The notes: generated by a model from the sequence alone, not told the origin. A stretch of DNA of 59,861 nucleotides from Thomasclavelia saccharogumia DSM 17460 (GCF_000686665.1 NZ_JMLH01000012.1:1-59861), one strand, 5' to 3'. Shown: positions 49,220-59,465, counted from the first letter of the stretch. Translations and numbers: made by a program.

Positions 49220-50669
49220 CATCATTACCTCCATATATTCGTTCAATAGCTTCTTTTACAATAACACTATCCCCAAGATAATCAGCATGACCTACTTCTA
49301 GTGAGATAAACTTTTCATGTCCTTTGCCTAAAACTAAAATAATATCATCTTTACAAGCAATTTCAATTGCCTGTTCAATTGCAATTTGTCTTGAAGGAAT
49401 GATCACACTATTAATATCAACGATTTCAGATTGAATCGTTTTACAAATATCATAAACATTTTCACCACGATCATCTAATTGGGTCAAAATCACATGATCT
49501 AAATATTTATTAGCAACCTGTCCTAATTCTTTACGCAATTTATAATTACGTTTCCCTGGAGCACCTAACACAGCAATCAGTCGGCCCCGATTTTGGCGCA
49601 CACTTTCAACAAATTCAAAAATATCTTCATAATTACTAATATGCTGGCAATAATCGACAATTACTGAAAATTTTTGTTCCGTTTGAATCAGTTCCATTCG
49701 CCCTTCAACTGGTTTTACATTTTTTACAGCCTCTAAAACCATATTATCATCACAGCCCATAGCAATTAAAACACATACTAAAGCTAAAACATTATATATA
49801 TTAAATTTAGCTAATACTGGTGAAGAAACATGAAAAACATTTCCTTTGAAGAATAAATCAAATTCACTATGGTCTAAATACAAACGAATATTTTTAGCCA
49901 TGACATCACTATTAATTTCAATTCCATATGTCAATATCTTTCCTTTAGTATTATTTCTTATCTGAGAAAAATTGATATCATCACTATTTAAAATTGCCCA
50001 ATCTGCTGGTTTGATCATTTCAAATAACTTCTGTTTTGCTAAAACATACTGCTCTCTAGTACCATGGAAATCCAAATGCTCAGCACCAATATTAGTCATT
50101 ACAGCGATACTAAAATTTACACTATCGACTCTTCCTAAAGCCAAACCATGACTCGATGCTTCCATTGCTACAACTTTTACCCCACCACGATTCATCTCAT
50201 ATAATTTACGTTGTAAATATAAAGTTTCGGGGGTGGTATATGGGCAGTCTTCTTTACGACCATTATATTCTAATGAAATAGTTCCAATATAACCAGTATT
50301 ACAATATCTTGACATCGCATCTTTGATCATTGAAGCGACAATAGTTTTTCCATTACTTCCCGTAACCCCAATGATTTTCATTTTACTGCTGGGATAATCA
50401 TAAAAAATATTAGAAACTCTATTTAACTCCTCTAACGTATTATCTACTAAAATATAAATAATATTATCATGATAATATGGCAAAGTCTTAGAATAAACAA
50501 TTACTTTAGCCCCTTGAAAAATCGCATCTTCAACATATCGATGCCCATCAACACTTAATCCTTCAATACAAAAGAAAATTGAATATGGTTTAACATAACG
50601 TGAATCACTATGAATTGAATATATTTTCATATCATTATCAATATCATATAATTCATTTAAACGTTTCAT
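49209..50669 (-). CDS. MurE-like Mur ligase
   Basis: 486 residues of the UDP-MurNAc-tripeptide synthetase fold: N-terminal substrate domain, ATP loop GVTGSNGKT (101-109), TTPETL and [14 protein letters not shown] of MurE, and the C-terminal ligase domain. It has no DNPR motif, which marks meso-diaminopimelate-adding MurE; the equivalent place reads LDDRGEN. The ligand is therefore uncertain: a different third amino acid, or a second MurE-like paralogue. It is coupled to mtaB upstream (TAATG overlap) and deoC downstream. Confidence 0.82.
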   Translation of the reverse strand: MKRLNELYDIDNDMKIYSIHSDSRYVKPYSIFFCIEGLSVDGHRYVEDAIFQGAKVIVYSKTLPYYHDNIIYILVDNTLEELNRVSNIFYDYPSSKMKIIGVTGSNGKTIVASMIKDAMSRYCNTGYIGTISLEYNGRKEDCPYTTPETLYLQRKLYEMNRGGVKVVAMEASSHGLALGRVDSVNFSIAVMTNIGAEHLDFHGTREQYVLAKQKLFEMIKPADWAILNSDDINFSQIRNNTKGKILTYGIEINSDVMAKNIRLYLDHSEFDLFFKGNVFHVSSPVLAKFNIYNVLALVCVLIAMGCDDNMVLEAVKNVKPVEGRMELIQTEQKFSVIVDYCQHISNYEDIFEFVESVRQNRGRLIAVLGAPGKRNYKLRKELGQVANKYLDHVILTQLDDRGENVYDICKTIQSEIVDINSVIIPSRQIAIEQAIEIACKDDIILVLGKGHEKFISLEVGHADYLGDSVIVKEAIERIYGGNDDEL

Positions 50670-51955
50670 TAACCAGCACTTCCTTCCAATATTCCATCAT
50701 ATTTATCAATTTTAATATCAACGATCTCACCAATTAAATCAGCATCTGTCTTAACTTTCACTTTCAAATAATCACTTGCATGACCAATCAGATAATCACC
50801 TTCACGTTTTTCAAACAATACCTTGAGTGATTTCCCTATTTGTTTTAAAGCAAAATTTCGATTTAACTCTTTAGACAGCTCTAACAGACGATTTGCTCGC
50901 TCATGTTTTATTTGATCCTTTACCTGATCTTTCATTTTAGCAGCTGGGGTATTTTTACGTGGTGAATACGGAAAAACATGTAATTCACTATAATTAACTT
51001 TTTTAATAAAATTGTATGTCTGTTCGAATTCTTCATCAGTTTCCCCTGGAAAACCAACAATTACATCAGTAGTAAAAGCAATATTAGGTAAATAACTTCG
51101 TATTTTATTAATTTTTTCTAAATATTGAGCTGTTGTATATTTACGATTCATCCGCTTTAAAGTTGCATCACATCCAGATTGCAAAGGAACATGTAAATGA
51201 TCCACGATTATTTCATTTGAACCAATTAAATCAATGATCTCATCACTGATCTGGCTAGTTTCAATTGAAGAAATTCTTAAACGCATGAGCCCTTCAATTT
51301 TTACTAAATCAACTAACAAATCATAAAAACTATATCCCTGCAGATCTTCACCATAACCAGCAGTATGAATTCCAGTCAAAACGATTTCAACATAACCGTT
51401 AGCTACTAAACGTTTGGCCTGATTTAAAACACTATCTTTATCTCGGGAACGAACTCGACCACGAGCATAGGGAATAATGCAGTATGTACAAAAATTATTA
51501 CACCCATCCTGAATCTTTAAAAAAGCTCGAGTATTTTTAAAACGATCAATATTTAAATCTTCAAACTTTCTTAAATTCATCACACTATCAACTTTTACTA
51601 TCATCTGACCAGTTTTTATATATTCATCTACATATTTAACAATATCTTTTCGATATTGTGTACCTAAAACAACCCCTACCCCTTCAATCTGTCTTATTTC
51701 TTCAGGAGCTATTTGACTGTAACAGCCTACTACACATATCGTAGCCTGGGGATTTTTACGAATTGCCTTCCGGATCATCTGTCGTGATTTACTATCTCCG
51801 GTATTAGTAACTGTACATGTATTTATAACATAAACATCTGCAGCTTCTTTAAAATCAACTTCTTGATAACCAGCTTCGTTAAATATTTTTAACATTGCAT
51901 TTGATTCATATGTATTTACTTTACAACCTAATGTATGGAATGCTACTGTTTTCAT
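50669..51955 (-). CDS. mtaB: tRNA t6A37 methylthiotransferase
   Basis: A 428-residue radical SAM methylthiotransferase. The N-terminal UPF0004 domain has cluster cysteines C11, C47 and C78, and the radical SAM cluster is C152, C156 and C159 (CNNFCTYC). There is a C-terminal TRAM domain. The opening TLGCKVNTYES favours MtaB over MiaB or RimO. It modifies ms2t6A37 in tRNA reading ANN codons. It overlaps the MurE-like gene by one base and follows an unknown gene by nine. Confidence 0.93.
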   Translation of the reverse strand: MKTVAFHTLGCKVNTYESNAMLKIFNEAGYQEVDFKEAADVYVINTCTVTNTGDSKSRQMIRKAIRKNPQATICVVGCYSQIAPEEIRQIEGVGVVLGTQYRKDIVKYVDEYIKTGQMIVKVDSVMNLRKFEDLNIDRFKNTRAFLKIQDGCNNFCTYCIIPYARGRVRSRDKDSVLNQAKRLVANGYVEIVLTGIHTAGYGEDLQGYSFYDLLVDLVKIEGLMRLRISSIETSQISDEIIDLIGSNEIIVDHLHVPLQSGCDATLKRMNRKYTTAQYLEKINKIRSYLPNIAFTTDVIVGFPGETDEEFEQTYNFIKKVNYSELHVFPYSPRKNTPAAKMKDQVKDQIKHERANRLLELSKELNRNFALKQIGKSLKVLFEKREGDYLIGHASDYLKVKVKTDADLIGEIVDIKIDKYDGILEGSAG

Positions 51956-51964
51956 TTATTCTCC

Positions 51965-52732
51965 TTATCCTATTTTTTTGATAATTTTCTTATAAGTTTT
52001 TTCACCAATAAATTTATGTTCATATAAATATTCTAAAATTTCTGGATCATTTTTTTGATTGATTATTTTTGTTATAACATCCTTGATTAATTGTAGATCG
52101 GGATATTCTTGGGTATATTTATCGATCAAACAAATTTCATTAACTAGTTTTTTATTATTAAATTGATAAACTACTTTGAAGTCATCGTGATAAAAATAAT
52201 CATTTTCTAAGTCGTGACCAACTAACTGTAAAGTAGAAAAAGCTGATCTATATGGCTGCATCCCATATAATTTAATAAAAATATCGATTTCTTTGGAAAA
52301 ATTTTTTATATAAGATTTGTGATGCTTTAATGTCACCAGCAAATAATCGTTTAGATAGTATTTATTTATAAATGATTCTAAATAAGGTATATAAATGTAT
52401 TCTCCACTATCAGTATCTTTAAAATTAACTAGTGAAGCTGTTACTTTCTCTATATCATGAAAAAATATTTTTTGTCTTTGTTCATAACTTATATGTTCAA
52501 ACAAATCATAATTATTAGTTACAAATTTATTATAACATTCATTGATCGTCCTTTTAGCCCTTATTCCTTTCAAAATGACTTCATATGCAAACAAATCCCA
52601 AGGATTTTTTACTTTATAATCAAATCCCTCATCGATGATCTCTTTACTTCCATCATTAACAAAACAAAATAAATTAGTTTTATTCAATTTCACTTCATAA
52701 CGATACTTATATAACAATTCTAATATCTTCAT
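51965..52732 (-). CDS. hypothetical protein between rsmE and mtaB
   Basis: 255 residues, not recognised. It is rich in aromatic residues, Lys and Asn with no membrane segment or signal peptide; the C-terminus is helical (ILEYLYEHKFIGEKTYKKIIKK). It overlaps rsmE by four bases (ATGA) and precedes mtaB by nine, so it is translated with two RNA-modification enzymes. A link to RNA or translation is only a guess from context. Confidence 0.75.
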   Translation of the reverse strand: MKILELLYKYRYEVKLNKTNLFCFVNDGSKEIIDEGFDYKVKNPWDLFAYEVILKGIRAKRTINECYNKFVTNNYDLFEHISYEQRQKIFFHDIEKVTASLVNFKDTDSGEYIYIPYLESFINKYYLNDYLLVTLKHHKSYIKNFSKEIDIFIKLYGMQPYRSAFSTLQLVGHDLENDYFYHDDFKVVYQFNNKKLVNEICLIDKYTQEYPDLQLIKDVITKIINQKNDPEILEYLYEHKFIGEKTYKKIIKKIG

Positions 52733-53469
52733 TTACCAATCTCCCTAGCATAACCAATTACGCTTAACATATACAAGGGCGCTGTTTCACTTCGCAAAAT
52801 TCTTTTTCCTAAAGAACATGAACTGATTTTCAACGCTTCCATCATCTCAATTTCTTTTTCTTCAAAACCGCCTTCACTACCTACAATAATTGTTATTTTA
52901 TCATTAGATTCCAATTTATCCAAGCATTGTTTTAAAGCTGAATGCTCTCCTCTTTTGGCTTTTTCTTCATAAGCGACTAAATTATATGTCCCTAGATACT
53001 CACTGATTTCAGCCAATTTAATAACATTTACAATTTGGGGAATCTTATTTCTCCTTGACTGCTGAGCAGCCTCTTTCAATATTTTTTGATAACGAGCCAG
53101 CTTTTTTTCAAACTTTATTTTATCTGTCTTAACTACACAACGCTGTGTTAATAAAGGAACTATCCGACTCACACCCAATTCTGTTGCTTTTTGTAAGACC
53201 AATTCAAATTTATCGCCCTTGGGTAAAGCATAAATTAAAGTTATTTCTACATCCAGTTCATTATTTTCACCTATTTCTTTAATAATTTTAATCGATCCTT
53301 GTTCAACATCATCGATCAAACAAGAATATACTTGTCCATTTATATCAATACAAGTGATTTCATCACCATTTTTACTTCTCATCACATTTTTTAAATGATG
53401 TAAATCATCAGCAGATAAAATCAAATCTTTTTTATTTTCTAAATCTTCATTTATAAAATATCGCTGCAT
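52729..53469 (-). CDS. rsmE: 16S rRNA m3U1498 methyltransferase
   Basis: A 246-residue SPOUT methyltransferase. It starts MQRYFINED, with an N-terminal PUA-like domain (HHLKNVMRSKNGDEI), the knot motifs IIVGSEGGFEEKEIE and the terminal LGKRILRSETAPLYML. The start at 53469 is set by CGGAGG eight bases upstream. First gene of the rsmE - unknown - mtaB - murE-like - deoC run, all overlapping or nearly so. Confidence 0.94.
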   Translation of the reverse strand: MQRYFINEDLENKKDLILSADDLHHLKNVMRSKNGDEITCIDINGQVYSCLIDDVEQGSIKIIKEIGENNELDVEITLIYALPKGDKFELVLQKATELGVSRIVPLLTQRCVVKTDKIKFEKKLARYQKILKEAAQQSRRNKIPQIVNVIKLAEISEYLGTYNLVAYEEKAKRGEHSALKQCLDKLESNDKITIIVGSEGGFEEKEIEMMEALKISSCSLGKRILRSETAPLYMLSVIGYAREIGK

Positions 53470-53561
53470 AATAATCCTCCGGTACCATTCTAACATGAAA
53501 TCACGACTGAGAAAAGTAATAAACGATATCGATTAATAATCATCCAAATTACTTTGATCAT

Positions 53562-53595
53562 AATAAAAGCAAGTACCTAAATACTTACTTTTATT
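53562..53595 (-). terminator. terminator of the YihY-type gene
   Basis: AATAAAAGcAAGTA / TACTTACTTTTATT arms with one mismatch; it begins at the stop codon of the gene. Confidence 0.7.
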
Positions 53596-54403
53596 ACTTA
53601 AATCTCTTTACTATTTTATCTATATACTGATTGGCTATGCTATAAAATATTTGATGTTTATAAACCTTTTTAGAAAAAGATCTTCCATACTCATGATTTA
53701 AACAATATCCAAAATAAATAACATTAGAAATCAAGTAAATAGAAATCACCATTATTACCAAACTAGCCAATGGTCCATATAATGTATTATAACGGCTATA
53801 ATGTTCAACAACATAAAAAAAACCTCCCCCAATCAAAACAATACAACTGCTTGTAAACACAGAACCAATGAGACCATATGAAAGAGGTCTTTTTTCAAAT
53901 GATAAATAACGATAAAAATAATAAAAAACGATCAATAATCCTAGTAACATTATAATCGGCTTATTAATTAAAATAATATAGTTTATAAAAATCAAACCAG
54001 CAATAGCTAAAATCATTAAAACAAATAGAACAACTGCTTTGACCCTCAATAAAATCATATAAGTATCAAATTCTTCATCTGTCTTTGAAATCAACATAAA
54101 TGAATAAAAAGCATTGCTCGCTAGATAAATTGAAAAACCAGTTGAAATTATCAAAGAAGTAAGATTCCCATAATACTCCTGAGATAAAATATATTCAATA
54201 AATGGAGCTAAAATCATCTCTGGAATATAATCATACAGTAAATCAATTAAATTCGGTGAATTTAAAATATCACTTTGAAAGATTCTTAAAAATATAATTA
54301 AAGTAGGCAGCAAAGCTAATAGTATACAAAAGCTCAATGAATAGCGTGATAAATTACCTTGGGGTGAAATGAATTTCAATATTACATTATAAAATCTTCT
54401 CAT
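53594..54403 (-). CDS. YihY / BrkB family inner membrane protein
   Basis: 269 residues with about six membrane segments: an N-terminal SLSFCILLALLPTLIIFLRI segment, a periplasm-exposed loop, four clustered helices and a basic C-terminal tail. The layout and the SFCILLALLPTL motif match the YihY/virulence factor BrkB family, whose function is unsettled (once called RNase BN in error). Single gene with its own terminator. Confidence 0.8.
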   Translation of the reverse strand: MRRFYNVILKFISPQGNLSRYSLSFCILLALLPTLIIFLRIFQSDILNSPNLIDLLYDYIPEMILAPFIEYILSQEYYGNLTSLIISTGFSIYLASNAFYSFMLISKTDEEFDTYMILLRVKAVVLFVLMILAIAGLIFINYIILINKPIIMLLGLLIVFYYFYRYLSFEKRPLSYGLIGSVFTSSCIVLIGGGFFYVVEHYSRYNTLYGPLASLVIMVISIYLISNVIYFGYCLNHEYGRSFSKKVYKHQIFYSIANQYIDKIVKRFK

Positions 54404-54461
54404 ATGTCACCTTCCTACTATAATTGTTAACGATAAATTTAAGAACATACTAAAACATCAA

Positions 54462-54485
54462 ATAAAAAGAGGTAAATACTACCTC
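54462..54485 (-). terminator. terminator of the nitrilase-family gene
   Basis: Minus strand GAGGTA / TACCTC arms, 5-base loop, followed by TTTTTATTT. Confidence 0.8.
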
Positions 54486-54491
54486 AATTTA

Positions 54492-55274
54492 CTACAATTT
54501 ATCATTATACTCTTTCATTAATTTATAATACAATTCTTCTCTACGACCATTTTTTAAATTCCGATTTTTTCTTACATGATCAACTAAAGTATGTTCCATA
54601 TAAACATAGATCAAGCCTTCCTGCTCACTCATTTCATTAACCTGCATGCCCCATGGATCAAATAAAACACTATGACCAACATAACTTTCATTTGGATCAT
54701 GACCAACACGATTCACCCCTAAAACATAACATTGATTTTCAATTGCACGAGCTTTCAACAATGTTATCCAATGTTCATCTCTTTCTTTAGGCCAAGATGC
54801 AATTACAACGATCATATCACTTTTTTTAGATGCTAATTGAAAGATTTCTGGAAATCTTAAATCATAACAAATAAAACCACTAATATCATATCCATTGATA
54901 TTACAACATGGAATTTCATTACCGCAATGATAATAATTTCTTTCTTTTAAAAATGGATGAATTTTATCATATCTAAGTAATTCTTTCTGCCCATCAACTG
55001 CTATTAAACTATTATAATATAAATCATCTTTTTTACTAATTGCACCATAAATAATTTTAATAAAATATTTTTGTGATAATTCTTTGAAAAAATCATCGAT
55101 ATTTTCATCATACATTTCTTTACATTTCATTGTAAATCCAGTTAAAGTCATTTCTGGAAAGACAATTAAATCAGCATGATTTAATTTAGCAACCTTAATA
55201 ATATCTTTTACTTCTTTTTTATTTGTTTCTATATCTTCAAAAAACATATCAAATTGTGATATTGCTATTTTCAT
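54492..55274 (-). CDS. carbon-nitrogen hydrolase (nitrilase superfamily, omega-amidase-like)
   Basis: 260 residues. The catalytic triad is E41 (FPEMTLTG), K104 (YDKIHPF) and C136 (GFICYDLRFPE). The pattern is closest to YafV/omega-amidase-type enzymes that hydrolyse alpha-keto acid amides. The start at 55274 was chosen over a GTG three codons upstream because GGGGTGATT lies at normal spacing. Single gene between clpB and the YihY gene. Confidence 0.87.
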   Translation of the reverse strand: MKIAISQFDMFFEDIETNKKEVKDIIKVAKLNHADLIVFPEMTLTGFTMKCKEMYDENIDDFFKELSQKYFIKIIYGAISKKDDLYYNSLIAVDGQKELLRYDKIHPFLKERNYYHCGNEIPCCNINGYDISGFICYDLRFPEIFQLASKKSDMIVVIASWPKERDEHWITLLKARAIENQCYVLGVNRVGHDPNESYVGHSVLFDPWGMQVNEMSEQEGLIYVYMEHTLVDHVRKNRNLKNGRREELYYKLMKEYNDKL

Positions 55275-55342
55275 ATTAATCACCCCATCTTTTTTTATTA
55301 TTATAACAAATTATTATTAGTTTGTTAAATGTTTTATTACAT

Positions 55343-55400
55343 AAAAAAACTAGTAAAATGTAATTCCTATCTATTATAAGATAAGAATACATTTACTAGT
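55343..55400 (-). terminator. terminator of clpB
   Basis: Long imperfect stem with ACTAGTAAA / TTTACTAGT outer arms followed by seven T on the minus strand. Confidence 0.8.
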
Positions 55401-55406
55401 TATTTA

Positions 55407-57971
55407 TTAACTTAATAATTTAAAACCATTATCATAGTCTACGATTACGCTACTACCATTCTTGATCGTTCCTTTAATCATTTCACGAGCAATTAAAGTT
55501 TCAATATTAGACTGAATAAATCTCTTTAATGGACGCGCTCCAAATGTTATATCATAACCTTGTTCACTAATTACTGCTTTAGCACGATCACTAACAGAAA
55601 TGACAATCTTTTTATCACTTAAACGATCTGATAATTGCTTAATAAATTTATCAATTATTTTATTAACAACACTTTGATCAAGTGAATTAAAGTAAACGAT
55701 CTCATCGATACGATTTAAAAATTCAGGTTTGAAATGAGCTTTCAATTCACTGTCAACAGCATTTCTAGTATCCTCATTATTGCCTTCAAGTAAATAATTA
55801 GAACCGATATTTGAAGTCATGATAATAATCGTATTTTTAAAGCTTACTAAATTTCCTTTAGAATCAGTGATCCGACCATCATCTAATACTTGCAATAGAA
55901 TATTAAACACTTCCACATGAGCTTTTTCAATCTCATCTAATAAAACGATGCTGTATGGATGCCGCCGGACTGCTTCTGTTAATTGTCCACCTTCTTCATA
56001 TCCTACATATCCTGGTGGCGCCCCAACTAATCTAGACACACTGAATTTTTCCATGTATTCTGACATATCAATACGAACAATATTTCTTTCGGTATCAAAT
56101 AATTGTTCAGCTAATGATTTAGCAACTTCAGTTTTACCAACACCAGTAGGTCCTAGGAACAAAAAGCTTCCAATTGGTCGATTTTCATCATTGATACCGG
56201 CCCGTGATCTAAGGATCGCATCAGTAACCTTTTCAATTGCATCATCTTGACCAATTACTCTTACTTTTAAAGCATCATCCAATCGCAATAGTTTTTCACG
56301 TTCTGATTCCATTAATTTATTAACAGGAATTCCTGTCCAGCGTGCAATCACTTCACTTACTGTTTCAACCGTTACTTTTTCTTGTAATAGATCATCTTCT
56401 TGTTTTGAAGCTTCAAACTGCTGGATTTCTTTTTCAATTTGTGGTAATGTCTGATACTTGATTTTAGAAGCTTCTTCTAAATTACCTTCAGTTTGATATT
56501 TTTCCTTTAATGCTTCTAAACGAACCTTTTGATCTTTTAATTCTTTTACATGATCTAAAGATTTTTTCTCTTCTTTCCACTTATCACTTAATCCTTTAAC
56601 CTGTTCATCCAATGAAGCTATCCGTGCCTTAATTTCATTTAAACGTTTTTCATTATCCTCATTTTTATCTTCTTTTTCAATTGAAATACGTTCCATTTCT
56701 AATCGATTCTTCTCACGAGTAATAGCATCTAGTTCTTCTGGTAAAGAATCAATCTCCATTCTAATTGAAGCACATGCTTCATCAATTAAGTCAATTGCCT
56801 TATCTGGTAAAAAACGATCTGTAATATAACGCTGTGACATATTTACTGCCCCAATAATCGCACTATCAGTAATCTGAACACCATGATGTGATTCAAATGA
56901 ATCTTTTAATCCGCGCAAAATAGCAATTGTATCATCCTGGTCTGGTTCATCAACCTGAACTTTTTGAAAACGACGTTCTAAAGCAGCATCTTTTTCAATA
57001 TACATACGATATTCATCCAAAGTAGTAGCTCCAATACAATGTAATTCACCACGAGCTAACATTGGTTTTAACAAATTGGCTGCGTCCATTGCCCCATCAG
57101 TTTTACCAGCACCAACTAATTGATGGATTTCATCGATGAATAAAATAATTTCACCTTCAGCTTTTTTAATCTCATTTAAAACAGCTTTTAATCTTTCTTC
57201 AAACTCACCACGATATTTAGCTCCGGCTACTAAAGCTCCTAAATCAAGCTCATATAAAGTCTTATTTTGCAAAGAAACAGGAACGTCATTTTTGAAAATT
57301 CGCCACGCTAAACCTTCTACGATTGCCGTTTTCCCAACCCCTGGTTCACCAATTAAGATTGGGTTATTCTTTGTTTTTCGTGATAAAATTTGGATTACTC
57401 GACGAATTTCCTCATCACGGCCAATAACTGGATCAAGTTTACCATCAGCGACATCCTTAGTTAAATCACGACCATACTTTTCTAATACTTCGTATTGATT
57501 TTCAGGGTTTTGGTTATTAACCATATTATCGCCTCGCATTTCATCAATAACTTTCTTAACATCTTTTCGATTCAAATGATATTCATTTAATAAATCTTTG
57601 ACCCATGAGCTATTCAATTCAAATAATGCCATAATCAAATGTTCAACACTTAAATACTCATCTTTAAACTTATGCATCTGTTTATCAGATAAATTTATTA
57701 ACTGATTTAAATCATAAGAAATTCGAATACTATTTATATCTACATTATTAACAACCGGTTTACTTTGAAGTCTATTTAATAACTTATTTTGCAAACTAGC
57801 AATATCAACATTGCTTCTTGATAAAACACGATATAAAATACCAGCACTATCTTCCAATAACGCTAATAAAAAATGCTCTATATCTACTACTTGATGACCC
57901 TTTTCACTAGCCATCGTAATTGCCTTTTGGATTGCTTCTTGCATTTTGGCAGTCCATTTTTCAATGTTCAT
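55407..57971 (-). CDS. clpB: ATP-dependent disaggregase ClpB
   Basis: 854 residues: N-terminal Clp repeat domain, first AAA module ([13 protein letters not shown]), coiled-coil middle domain rich in Glu and Lys (about 410-520), second AAA module ([13 protein letters not shown]) and C-terminal domain. The long middle domain separates it from ClpC and ClpA; no ClpP-binding IGF loop was noticed. It dissolves protein aggregates with DnaK. ATG at 57971 has AAAGGAG eight bases upstream. Control by HrcA is indicated by two CIRCE elements. Confidence 0.96.
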   Translation of the reverse strand: MNIEKWTAKMQEAIQKAITMASEKGHQVVDIEHFLLALLEDSAGILYRVLSRSNVDIASLQNKLLNRLQSKPVVNNVDINSIRISYDLNQLINLSDKQMHKFKDEYLSVEHLIMALFELNSSWVKDLLNEYHLNRKDVKKVIDEMRGDNMVNNQNPENQYEVLEKYGRDLTKDVADGKLDPVIGRDEEIRRVIQILSRKTKNNPILIGEPGVGKTAIVEGLAWRIFKNDVPVSLQNKTLYELDLGALVAGAKYRGEFEERLKAVLNEIKKAEGEIILFIDEIHQLVGAGKTDGAMDAANLLKPMLARGELHCIGATTLDEYRMYIEKDAALERRFQKVQVDEPDQDDTIAILRGLKDSFESHHGVQITDSAIIGAVNMSQRYITDRFLPDKAIDLIDEACASIRMEIDSLPEELDAITREKNRLEMERISIEKEDKNEDNEKRLNEIKARIASLDEQVKGLSDKWKEEKKSLDHVKELKDQKVRLEALKEKYQTEGNLEEASKIKYQTLPQIEKEIQQFEASKQEDDLLQEKVTVETVSEVIARWTGIPVNKLMESEREKLLRLDDALKVRVIGQDDAIEKVTDAILRSRAGINDENRPIGSFLFLGPTGVGKTEVAKSLAEQLFDTERNIVRIDMSEYMEKFSVSRLVGAPPGYVGYEEGGQLTEAVRRHPYSIVLLDEIEKAHVEVFNILLQVLDDGRITDSKGNLVSFKNTIIIMTSNIGSNYLLEGNNEDTRNAVDSELKAHFKPEFLNRIDEIVYFNSLDQSVVNKIIDKFIKQLSDRLSDKKIVISVSDRAKAVISEQGYDITFGARPLKRFIQSNIETLIAREMIKGTIKNGSSVIVDYDNGFKLLS

Positions 57972-57984
57972 GTTCATCACTCCT

Positions 57985-58011
57985 TTAGCACTCCTCTTTC
58001 CTAAGTGCTAA
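57985..58011. promoter_or_regulatory. CIRCE element 1 (HrcA operator)
   Basis: TTAGCACTC-9 bases-AAGTGCTAA: one mismatch to the consensus TTAGCACTC-N9-GAGTGCTAA. It lies between the promoter and the clpB ribosome site. Confidence 0.9.
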
Positions 58012-58015
58012 CTAT

Positions 58016-58044
58016 ATTATATACTTTATTTTAGCACTGTCAAC
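58016..58044 (-). promoter_or_regulatory. consensus sigma-A promoter of clpB
   Basis: Minus strand TTGACA (58039-58044), exactly 17 bases, TATAAT (58016-58021). The -35 box lies inside the spacer of CIRCE element 2. Confidence 0.9.
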
Positions 58045-58057
58045 ACTTGAGTGCTAA
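58031..58057. promoter_or_regulatory. CIRCE element 2 (HrcA operator)
   Basis: TTAGCACTG-9 bases-GAGTGCTAA: one mismatch to consensus, on the other side of the -10 box from element 1. Confidence 0.9.
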
Positions 58058-58089
58058 TTTTTTGATAATTTTTTTCATGCCCTGTAAAA

Positions 58090-58359
58090 TCAATGGTTTA
58101 CACGCTCTAAATATTTTTGAAATTGCCATTTTATTGAGGTATGACACCAATTTGACACCAATTTTTTCTTTTTTAGTATCAGAAGTTTATTGCCATCTTC
58201 TGGAAGTTCCTCCATCATTTCATACATACGGTTGAGTTCATCAATCAAGGTATATTCTGACACTTCACAGGGGAAATTGTCTGTACCGTGGACACCGTAT
58301 TCTTCGTATTCGCCATTCAGTCCGATACGCTTCCCAATTTCCTCATAGTGTCTGCGCAA
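58090..58359 (-). pseudogene. fragment of an ArdA-like antirestriction gene
   Basis: An open frame of about 89 codons. The middle part (KRIGLNGEYEEYGVHG, SEYTLIDELNRMYEMMEELP) reads like the N-terminal to central part of ArdA proteins of Tn916-type conjugative elements. The usual N-terminus and the acidic C-terminal half are absent, and after EELPEDGNKLL the frame runs into unrelated sequence. No ribosome site is seen. Base composition is visibly richer in G+C than the neighbours. I take it as a relic of a conjugative element upstream of clpB. Confidence 0.5.
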
Positions 58360-58665
58360 GGTATATATAATAACGATTTTGAAAATTACCAGCAGAAATT
58401 TACTGAGTACACCCCCACATTATCAAACGCTCTTTTTTTTATATCGTTTTCATAAACGAAAAAGATTAAACAGCTTGTATACTCGCCATATCACAAACAA
58501 TCTTTTCAACTGATCTAGTTTATTTTTTATCCTAAGATGTCTGAATTTTTGTATTTAAAAATTTATTATATTATTATTGAAATGCAAAAATTGACACAAA
58601 TAAAAAGTACAATCTAAATTATTCAAATTTATGATTGTACCTTTAAAAACAAAATTACTATTTAA
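58360..58665. other. intergenic region between the ArdA relic and rubrerythrin
   Basis: About 300 bases with no gene. It includes the rubrerythrin terminator and short untranslatable stretches that may be further relics of the element that brought the ArdA-like fragment. Confidence 0.4.
58602..58644 (-). terminator. terminator of rubrerythrin gene
   Basis: Minus strand AAAGGTACAATC / GATTGTACTTTTT arms with a T-rich tail. Confidence 0.8.
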
Positions 58666-59256
58666 TTATTTTCCAAAATATCTTTCAAGTAATCCTTGTA
58701 ATGCTTTTCCATGTCTAGCTTCATCTCTAGCCATTTCATGAACTGTATCATGAATAGCATCTAAATTATTTTTCTTAGCACAAGTTGCTAAATCAACTTT
58801 ACCTGCTGTTGCCCCAAATTCACAATCAACACGCCAAGCTAAATTATCTTTAGTTGTTGCTTTCATATTTGGTTCTAGATCTTCACCTAATAATTCTGCA
58901 AATTTAGCAGCATGTTCTGCTTCTTCATAAGCAGCTTTTTCCCAATATAAACCAATTTCAGGATAACCTTCTCTATGAGCAATTCTTGCCATACATAAAT
59001 ACATACCTACTTCTGAACATTCACCTTCAAAATTAGCTTTTAATTGTTCAAAGATATATTTTTTATCTTCTTCAGAAATATCAGGATTATTTTTTACTGT
59101 TTTTGCATAAACACCAAAATCATGTTCTGCAGCAAGTTTCATTTCACCTTCTACTTTTTTAAACTTATCTGCACCAACATGACATACAGGACATTCTGCA
59201 GGAGCAGCATCTCCTTCATAAACATAACCACATACTGAACATACAAATTTAGCCAT
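58666..59256 (-). CDS. reverse rubrerythrin (rubredoxin domain first)
   Basis: 196 residues. An N-terminal rubredoxin-like zinc/iron knuckle ([21 protein letters not shown]) is followed by a four-helix ferritin-like diiron domain with E..H motifs ([41 protein letters not shown]). This inverted domain order is that of the NADH-dependent H2O2/O2-scavenging rubrerythrins of clostridia. The start at 59256 follows GGAGG. Single gene behind a promoter with a perfect inverted repeat downstream of the -10 box. Confidence 0.92.
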   Translation of the reverse strand: MAKFVCSVCGYVYEGDAAPAECPVCHVGADKFKKVEGEMKLAAEHDFGVYAKTVKNNPDISEEDKKYIFEQLKANFEGECSEVGMYLCMARIAHREGYPEIGLYWEKAAYEEAEHAAKFAELLGEDLEPNMKATTKDNLAWRVDCEFGATAGKVDLATCAKKNNLDAIHDTVHEMARDEARHGKALQGLLERYFGK

Positions 59257-59289
59257 TATAATTTTCCTCCACATTCATAAGTTAGTTAT

Positions 59290-59314
59290 TAGTAATTATC
59301 AGTAATAATTACTA
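59290..59314. promoter_or_regulatory. inverted repeat, possible PerR/Fur-type operator
   Basis: Perfect 9-bp arms TAGTAATTA / TAATTACTA with a 7-base centre, just downstream of the rubrerythrin -10 box. AT-rich composition and position fit a PerR-like peroxide repressor site, but it does not exactly match the Bacillus PerR box. Confidence 0.45.
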
Positions 59315-59319
59315 ATATT

Positions 59320-59347
59320 AGTATAGCTCATTTTTTTTAAATGTCAA
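59320..59347 (-). promoter_or_regulatory. predicted rubrerythrin promoter
   Basis: Minus strand TTGACA (59342-59347), 16 bases, TATACT (59320-59325). Confidence 0.7.
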
Positions 59348-59428
59348 TAGCAAAATAGCTATTTCTCTTGTAGTTTAATACTTTATTTAATGACATACAA
59401 GAATATTTAAACTTTTTTTATTTACAAA

Positions 59429-59460
59429 TTAAACGGTTATGAATATTCATAACCGTTTAA
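59429..59460. terminator. terminator of the right-edge FIVAR gene
   Basis: Perfect 32-bp palindrome centred on GAATATTC with TTAAACGGTTAT arms, six bases after the stop codon of the gene; short T-run after it. Confidence 0.75.
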
Positions 59461-59465
59461 GATTT

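Noticed and set aside
58047-58235. Plus-strand frame across the CIRCE region and ArdA relic
   Set aside because: It crosses the clpB regulatory elements and has no ribosome site.
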